DNA of 64,000 nt, taken from contig NC_134018.1 of the NCBI RefSeq assembly GCF_040712315.1, forward strand, positions 5,880,001-5,944,000, read 5' to 3'. Source of the DNA: Castanea sativa. Taxonomy: Eukaryota > Streptophyta > Magnoliopsida > Fagales > Fagaceae. The position numbers and the translations under genes were made by a program. Positions within the stretch are counted from its first letter, which is position 1. Every line of letters begins with the position of its first letter. This document shows, in pieces, positions 57,049 to 64,000 of this stretch. Under the pieces are notes generated by a model that saw nothing but the letters and a program-made list of their open reading frames with translations, ran no database searches and was not told the origin of the DNA.

Positions 57049-57062
57049 TGGCTCTGATACCA
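57049..57062 (-). promoter_or_regulatory. Primer-binding site of the copia element
   Basis: TGGTATCAGAGCCA on the minus strand directly after the 5' LTR, complementary to the 3' end of initiator Met tRNA. Confidence 0.95.
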
Positions 57063-57404
57063 TGAAAGAAGATGATAATTCTTGAAAGAAAAGTCTAGAT
57101 GAGAGAGAGAGAGAAATAGAAGAAATGAATATTGCATATCTCATAAATTACATCAGGTATAAGTATAACTGAATTATGGCGCCAAACCATCCTAATAGAT
57201 TTGGATGAAGTCTAACAGAGTAATAGAATACAGACACGTGTACAATTGTAACTAACCAATACTTCAAGCACTTAACTAAAACTACATACAGTTTTACACT
57301 AGATTAAACTACAGGTCTTTTAGGCAGATTATGCAGCTGTGCTTTTCTATTGAACTGATGTTGTGCTAGCTGAACTTCTTGAGGCAACACCATCATCCTT
57401 TACA
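57063..57404 (-). repeat. 5' LTR of the copia element
   Basis: 342 bp, TG...CA on the minus strand, flanked by GTTTT. Confidence 0.93.
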
Positions 57405-57409
57405 GTTTT

Positions 57410-58496
57410 GTTATCAGTTTTGATTTTGGGAGTGCTGCCGTCAATTGTTTGGCTAAAAGAGTTTATATTTATATTCTACCCATGAATAGTTTCGATACTA
57501 AATTGGGCACAAAAGTCATCAAATACCTAATTTTTCCAATAGGGCTAGAATTTTTTCTTTTGGGGGCCGACCTTTAGCTTTAGGATGACACGGGCATTTA
57601 AGACCAAAACACACATACACATGGTGGTACTGGTACATAGTTATGTATGTATTTGCTATTTACTAGAAAGTATGAGTAACTTAATAAATTAAGAATTTTA
57701 AATGTGTAAAATTGTATTAGAATCACTTCAGAATTTTCATGTATTTTTTTTTTACCAAAGTAATGAATTTAGGGGGCGGGGGACTTTTATAAAATTTGTA
57801 TAATCTATTTGTAGTCTTGTTATTTTTTAATTGAATTAGAAACACACAAGATTTTTTTTTTTTTTTTTTTTTTGTGGTGAATCTAGACTTAATGAAATGG
57901 AAAAATTGCCTTTTGTATCACTCATGAACAGATTTTTTTTTTTGTTGGACAAAGTATGGGTATGGAAATTTTACTACCAACTAGAATTTCGTGACTATAG
58001 ATAAAGATTTATTACCAAAAAAAAAGACTATATAATCCAAAATAACCTAAAGTCCTCTATACATAAAAAAAGTCAAGTACATTATCGTAAGAAATTTCCA
58101 ATAGCCGAAATCTTTGAGCAACTTGTTTCCCCCAAATGATACCCTTCGGTTTGGACTAATGCAAAGTCTCTCACATAATATTCACAAAAACATAAATATC
58201 TAATATAATAGTGTAAATACTGTGCGAAACATTAATTTAATCTATCTTTTTAAGGTCTAAAGGAAAATAAAAATAGCTGATGTTTTTTTAATAATTTAAA
58301 AAGAAAAAGAAAAACACACGGATTGAAAAATCAACTTTGACTTTGACTTCTCTTTTTCTCTCTCATTTTGGACTATCCTCTTCTGTGTACGAGTCTGCTA
58401 GAATTTCATTTACTCTCTAAAATAGATTAATAAAAATTAAATATTGTATCTAACATTAATTATTAATCAATAAATTTAGAAATACACTCAATCTTG

Positions 58497-58531
<35 letters not shown>

Positions 58532-60034
58532 AAGAAAGAAACTAGACTGAAAGAAACTGGGCTATTATTGAAACAAAAACCTTAAGAAACATCAGCACTT
58601 ACCAATGGGACAATGTCCTCCGGAATATCTTTAATAACGTGTCTCTATTTGTTAGAAAAATTGTATATGACTTCTAGCCATAATATAAGCTCATAAATTA
58701 AAACCAATCTTTCTAATTAATTCAAACAATATACTCTAAACAATTTAGGTATTAATCATCAATATAGATTTATGCATGCATAGAAATTTTTGGTCACTAT
58801 ATTTATTTACTTATTTATGGGGAAAGTTAATCAAGTAGTACGTAATAATGTTGGAGTTTTTTTCAAAAAACAAATTCCAAACTTAAATATATAGTCTAGC
58901 TCAAAGTTATTCTCAAAATAATAATAAAAGAAGCTAGTTTGAAGGCAAGTGCATCCCGTTCTCCATGGTTTAGTTTTGATTTTTGCTCAAAAACTAAAAT
59001 AAAATAAAATAATCTTAATGATTTAATACTCAAATTGATTCAACTCAATTATTACAAAACAAATTTTGATGGTTTATAGTATTCGATTTTCATAGTTGTT
59101 TTCCCCCATTAACATCAAATCAAGATTTCCAAGTTTGGTATACATATGGTTTTACCCAAAAAAACCCTTTCTAGTCTACCAAACTAACAAAGTATAGCTC
59201 CTATAAACATCCTAAAATGCAAGTCCACAATTTTCTGTTTTGTATGCACCCAGGTATTTGGCTAATTATAAAATTTAGGAGGAGATTCAGGGTTGAAAAT
59301 TTCTAAAAAATTCAACAAACATCATAATAATATGTAAGTATTCAGCTTGTTCTTTTCAAAACATAGAAAATCATTCAGATTTACATTTTTTTTTTAACAA
59401 AAAACTCCTAATTATTTAATGAATTTATAGGATAACCTGAAAATTTGTAGAGATTCATTATTTGTGATACCAGTCGGAAAACTTATTGTTTGGGAATTAT
59501 TATGGAAAAGTTGTGAGCTTATTTATAAATCTTTGTGGAATATTGACAGTATTTTGTTTGAAACCACTCAACAATATGTTGTGCAGTTTAATTATTTTAA
59601 ACCTATATATAAGCTCTTTATGTTTTATCCTTCTGTGAGATGTTAGTGATTACCCAGCTTGCATGGAACCCTAATCTTTCTGACATTGGTATCTAAGCAC
59701 CCATCTGTATGACTATTATTGAGTTTTTTTTATGAGATGACTATTAAGTTTCATATATGTGATGTTTATTTTGTCCATGTGGGGGCTAATAAGTTCTATC
59801 TGTGTGACAGCAATTGACAAGACCTTGGGTTGGATTATTTTCCTGTTTAGGTTGATGTTGTCGTTGTGATTCACATGTACTATGTAATTTCATGACTTTT
59901 ATCTAAAAATGCTTTATGCAGTATTATTTTAATTATTTTTGCCACATTATCAATGAAAATTGTTAAGCAAAACTTACCTAGAGAATCCAAATTGTAACAT
60001 ATTTTATAAAAACACAACTAGAAAAATATTTTTT
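57410..60034. other. Intergenic DNA
   Basis: Poly-T near 57852-57874, poly-A at about 58501-58527. The short ORFs (59464-59646 and others) are unsupported. Confidence 0.5.
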
Positions 60035-60049
60035 CAAGTCAAGAGCATT

Positions 60050-60158
60050 ACTTTGTATATATTAATCAATAGTTAGTGGTGGGAGATTTGAACACGGCAC
60101 GCATGTCTCTATTGAAAATATAAAAAAATGTCAATTAGTTAAGTTACAAGACTCTTAT
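60050..60158 (-). mobile_element. tRNA-derived SINE candidate
   Basis: On the minus strand, TTGTAACTTAACTAATTG (A-box-like) and GTGTTCAAATCTCC (B-box-like). Flanks CAAGTCAAGAGCATT (60035-60049) and CAAGTTGAGAGCATT (60159-60173) agree at 13 of 15 positions, like an aged target duplication. No poly-A tail. Confidence 0.4.
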
Positions 60159-60173
60159 CAAGTTGAGAGCATT

Positions 60174-60810
60174 GCCGAGCAAGCTAGAGAGAGTCTATTT
60201 GTCTTCAATCTCAGGCATGATTAGTGGATGCGAATTAGCGGATCTAGATGGTCTGAAACAACGTAAAGTCTTCAATTACGAAGTCAAGGTGCGTTGTTAG
60301 AAGAAATTTGCTATGGCCAAAATTTTCGTGCAACTTTCTTTCCAGACAAAGAATAGAATAATTTAAGATAAGTTTCAAGTCTTCATGGATGACTTCTATT
60401 CAGAGATTAATGGTCTATTGAATAAATAGTATATACAAAAAAAATTTGACAACATTTTTCACATTAGTTGAGTTGATCTACTATTATTAATTCTAAATTG
60501 AGTTACTAATATTACTTTTTTATTTACTATTAACCCTCTATCTCATTAACAATAGTCTTTTTTTTTTTTTTTTTGGGGTCTAAATCAAAAGGACGGTCTT
60601 TTTATTATTTTTATATATTTTCAAGTTCAAGTTAGCTGCCAATTTCTAACCATGACAATTTTTTGTTTTTTGTTTAGAAAAATTCTAACAGTAACTTGGC
60701 CCTTCCAACACGGCTCACTCGGTCCCTCTCACATTTCCCTCCTTTCTTGGGTTCAAAAAATGTAAAAAAGACCTTACCTTTGAACATCAACACTGCCAGA
60801 ATTCAAACTC

Positions 60811-60812
<2 letters not shown>
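60174..60812. other. Upstream region of the TMK-like gene
   Basis: No ORF or clear TATA box. A TTTTTTTT run near 60560. Confidence 0.4.

Positions 60813-60841
<29 letters not shown>
60813..60841. repeat. (CT)n tract in the 5' UTR of the TMK-like gene
   Basis: About 14 CT units ending 9 bp before the ATG. CT-rich stretches are common in plant core promoters and 5' UTRs. Confidence 0.85.
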
Positions 60842-60844
<3 letters not shown>

Positions 60845-60849
60845 CTCAA

Positions 60850-63014
60850 ATGGTTCGGCTGATATATCTCTTTACCTTCATTTTCTCCTTCCTAACTCTT
60901 TCATATGCCGATGACGCTGCAGCCATGGCCAAGATCCTAGCCTCCTTCGTCCCCGCCCCAAGCGGCTGGTCCGCCACCACATACTGCTGCAAGTGGAAAA
61001 ACGTTAACTGCGACGGAAGCAACCGTGTCACCTCCATCAACTTAGCTTCTCAGTCTTTCACAGGCACTCTTCCTTCCGATCTTGGCACTATCACCCAACT
61101 CACCACTCTCTCTCCAAGGCAACTCTCTCTCTGGACCTCTTCCCTCCCTTGCCAACCTCACTTCTCTCCAAAAACTCTACCTTGACAACAACAATTTCAC
61201 CTCCATTCCTTCAGGTTTCTTCCAAGGACTCACAAGCTTACAAATCTTAACCTTGAGCCAAAACCTTTATCTTGCACCTTGGACCATCCCCACCGAGTTG
61301 AATCAGGCCACTAGTTTAGTCACTTTCTAGGCTAGCAATGCAAACATTATTGGGTCTTTACCAGATTTCTTTGGTTCCTTCCCAAGACTTCAGGATCTCC
61401 GACTTTCTTACAATAATCTTAATGGCATTTTACCTAAATCCTTCGGAGGATCCAGGATTCAAATCCTCTGGCTCAACAATCAGCAAAATGGCTTGTCTGG
61501 TACCATCGACGTGTTATCTTCGATGACACAGTTGTCCCAAGTGTGGCTAATGAGGAACCAGTTCACTGGTCCCATCCCAGACTTGTCAAACTGTACAAGT
61601 TTGTTTGATCTTCAGCTCAGAGTCAACCAATTTACAGGCCTCATCCCAGCCTCACTGATGTCAATTCCCTCACTGAGAAACGTTTCCTTGGATGACAATG
61701 ACCTCCAAGGGCCTTACCCACAGTTCCCATCTAGCGTGACTACTCACACTCATGGTATCAATAGCTTCTGTAAAAACACCCCAGGTCCTTGTGATCCCCA
61801 AGTGACCACATTGCTCGAAATCGCTGCGGCATTTGGGTATCCAATCAAACTAGCCAATACTTGGAAAGGTAACAACGCCTGCACTGACTGGACTTCCATT
61901 ATCTGCGATTCACAGGGTAATATTATCACTATCAATTTTGCTAAGCAGCAATTCGTTGGGACGATCTCTCCTGTCTTTGCAAAACTCACATCGTTGAGGA
62001 ATTTGCATCTGAATGATAACAATTTGACGGGTTCCATTCCGGATGCTTTCACCAACATGACAAGCCTTCAGGTTCTTGACGTCTCGAACAATAACCTTAC
62101 TGGGTTGATACCAAAATTTGGAGATTCAGTGAAGCTAAATACGACCTGTAATCCTTTGATTGGGAAGAATACTCCGAGCTCTGGAAGTGGAGGGAGTGCT
62201 CCGCCAGGTTCGAATGGCACATCGCCTAGTGGCAATCCGGCTGGAATGGGGTCAAGTGGTACTTCCATCTTGCCTGGTATGATTGCTAGTATAGTTATTG
62301 CTGTGATCATATTTGTTGTGGTCATGTTATTTGTCTCGATTAAATGTTATATTAGTAGAAGGCACAGGCGACCAACAATTTCAGTGAAGATTGAAGTAGT
62401 GGAGAATCCTGAAAGTAGAAGTACAAGTGTACGGAATATTGAAATTTCGATCGAAGTTCTAAAACAGGCGACCAACAATTTCAATGAAGATAACATTTTG
62501 GGTAGGGGAGGTTTTGGAGTTGTCTACAAAGGAGAATACCATGATGGGACCAAGGTTGCTGTGAAAAGGATGGAATCTGCTGCAATGGGTAGCAAAGGAA
62601 TCAATGAATTTCAGGCGGAAATTTCAGTCCTTAATAAAGTGAGGCATAGACATTTGGTTTCTCTTTTAGGATGTTGTATCAATGAGAAAGAGAGACTTTT
62701 GGTATATGAGTATATGCCACAGGGGTCGTTAACACAACATTTGTTTGATTTGGGTGAGAATGTGTGTTCTCCTCTTACTTGGAAGCAAAGGATTCAGATA
62801 GCAATGGATGTGGCACGCGGAATGGAATACTTATATAGTTTAGCACCACAAATTTTCATTCACAGAGATTTAAAACCTTCCAACATACTTCTTGGGAGTG
62901 ATATGAGGGCCAAGGTTGCAGATTTTGGTTTGGTTAAAATTGCGCCTGACGGAAAGAACTCTGTATGGACGCGATTAGCTGGGACGTTTGGTTATCTTGC
63001 GCCAGAATATGGAG
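60850..63014 (+). pseudogene. TMK-type LRR receptor kinase, first exon, with two lesions
   Basis: ATG at 60850; hydrophobic signal peptide (first ~20 residues), LRR N-cap ('YCCKWKNVNCDGSNRV'), LRR block 1, Cys-containing island ('CKNTPGPCDP' ... 'CTDWTSIICD'), LRR block 2, membrane span (about 62275-62345), and a kinase domain with GRGGFG (62501-62518), VAVK (62555-62566), HRD (62861-62869) and DFG (62921-62929) all intact. TMK kinases act in auxin/cell-surface signalling (family knowledge). Lesions: the frame changes near 61110 at a CTCTCTC run, consistent with loss of one CT unit; and TAG at 61328-61330 in the corrected frame. The exon ends GGAG|GTAATT at 63014, within 'GYLAPEY', the usual intron position as I recall it. 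The second exon is not in the window. An N-terminally truncated product from a downstream ATG is conceivable. Confidence 0.85.
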
Positions 63015-63801
63015 GTAATTAAAGCCTAAGATTTTATGTTCTTGTGTCTTAGTTGAATTTGATAAGAGTATAGTGATTAAATGGCCATTCAAAACTTGGA
63101 CAATCTCCCAAATTACCTGCACAATTAAAGCAAATCACATCACTGAGGTAGTATCAATATGATGTCGGACGAAGCTTTCTAATACTGAAGTCAGTCAACT
63201 TTCTTATTTGTGTATAAAAATAATATTGTAAATAATCTCTCATACCTGTCATTGACGGAGTGTTATTAGTATTTTAGTACAGCCTTCATATTGCTCCAAT
63301 TGCTCCTTGATTTTTGTCATTTTATAGAATCAAGGGTGTTATGGGAATGATCGGGCCGCAAGTCCACATTAGTCCACTCTTTTATGTCATTTCCATATCA
63401 ATCCCCATGCTTCTTAAATCTGCTTATTCTTTTACAACAGTCTATGATCTTCACTTTAATGCATTAGACACCATGCGAGTCTCTTTATTTCATGTTCCTA
63501 ATCTAAACAAGTTTATAAATATTATTTTCTCCATCCTTACTACCCAACTTGCTATATAAGTTATTGTAGGTCTTAAATTTGACCTTTGGTTTTCGTCATA
63601 AACTCAAAATTTAAATAATTAGATAAACAGAGAAAGAAATATTGAATTCTATAATTTTTTTTGAAGCAATCAATCACTTAGTATGTAACTTTCTAGGCAT
63701 ATTGTTATGTTTTTAACACCAATTTATTTTGACTAATCAAATTATTGAAAAAAAATATATCATGAAGAAATTTCAAAAATATGAACACACATAGAGCAAC
63801 T
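63015..63801 (+). other. Intron (or decayed 3' region) after the TMK first exon
   Basis: Starts with GTAATT. No kinase C-lobe sequence is found up to the window end, so either the intron exceeds 985 bp or the last exon is missing. Confidence 0.5.
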
Positions 63802-63817
63802 AAGTAAATTAATCTAG

Positions 63818-63954
63818 TGGTAAAATCTTCAATGGTTGTATAAGAGATCTAGGGTTTAATCTCCACCTACACCAAAAACTAATTGGTGTCTTGTTCTAAT
63901 AATAAAAAGCTATTATCAGGAGCGGAGCCATAGGTTGAAACTCTCTAAAAAAAA
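63818..63954 (+). mobile_element. tRNA-derived SINE
   Basis: A-box-like AATCTAGTGGTAAAAT at the start, B-box-like GGGTTTAATCTCC about 40 bp on, A-rich tail (63947-63954), and flanked by the 16-bp direct repeat AAGTAAATTAATCTAG (63802-63817 and 63955-63970). The A-box partly overlaps the left repeat, so the exact 5' end is uncertain. Confidence 0.7.
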
Positions 63955-64000
63955 AAGTAAATTAATCTAGGAATGAAAAATAAATTACATTTTGCGTTTA

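Larger units (their letters stand above)
52382..57404 (-). mobile_element. Complete Ty1/copia retrotransposon (Ale/Retrofit-like)
   Basis: 5,023 bp, transcribed from right to left. LTRs 57063-57404 (5') and 52382-52749 (3'), ends TG...CA, perfect TSD GTTTT (52377-52381, 57405-57409). Order on the minus strand is gag, protease, integrase, RT, RNase H, the copia order. Short LTRs and small size suggest the Ale/Retrofit group. Multiple frameshifts and stops make it defective. Confidence 0.95.

Overview
The window is plant nuclear DNA, most likely from a woody eudicot. Fagaceae (oak or relatives) is my best guess, but that rests only on the general look of the genes and repeats. It is AT-rich, has GT-AG introns, and carries LTR retrotransposons, MITE/Helitron-like elements, SINEs and long AT/CT microsatellites. 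There are no bacterial features. Host genes belong to plant surface-receptor families: two Cf-type LRR receptor-like proteins (RLP-A at 1-16076, RLP-B at about 34.94-37.12 kb) and one TMK-type LRR receptor kinase (60.85-63.01 kb). RLP-B and the TMK copy carry reading-frame lesions. RLP-A may still be expressed, but only if an ~12.7-kb intron holding a whole retrotransposon is removed.

Layout. 1-364: an LRR exon of RLP-A. 1031-12008: a complete Ty3/gypsy element (Tat-1) with LTRs and a perfect 5-bp target duplication, inside the RLP-A intron. 13072-16076: an array of short phase-1 LRR exons (144 nt each), then the long last exon with the C-terminal LRRs, membrane span and short basic tail. 17.24-18.90 kb: a TIR element with internal tandem repeats. 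19.54-33.71 kb: a Helitron-like unit whose 5' portion is tandemly duplicated; a second complete Tat element (Tat-2, 20129-31903, perfect TSD) sits inside it. 34.94-37.12 kb: RLP-B pseudogene. 38.5-52.4 kb: intergenic repeats, namely nested TIR elements, a truncated minus-strand gypsy, Helitron-like ends, a MITE interrupted by a solo LTR, and a very long (AT)n tract. 52382-57404: a complete minus-strand Ty1/copia element with perfect TSD. 60.85-63.01 kb: first exon of the TMK-like kinase. 63.82-63.95 kb: a SINE with a 16-bp TSD in the region after its splice donor.

The most unusual signals are: (1) both Tat elements carry, antisense and downstream of integrase, a gene with a frame-preserving GT-AG intron, a nuclear-localisation motif kept in both copies, and a coiled coil; (2) RLP-A and RLP-B share an LRR exon module of exactly 144 nt with phase-1 boundaries, RLP-A has multiplied it (once by a near-exact 266-bp duplication), and its ~83-nt introns look like former LRR coding sequence; (3) both Tat elements hold a 151/152-bp dimeric tandem repeat between integrase and the antisense gene; (4) the TMK copy has a 27-bp segment present twice exactly 100 bp apart and read in two different frames.

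All coordinates were read by eye. Family names come from recognisable motifs, not from database searches.
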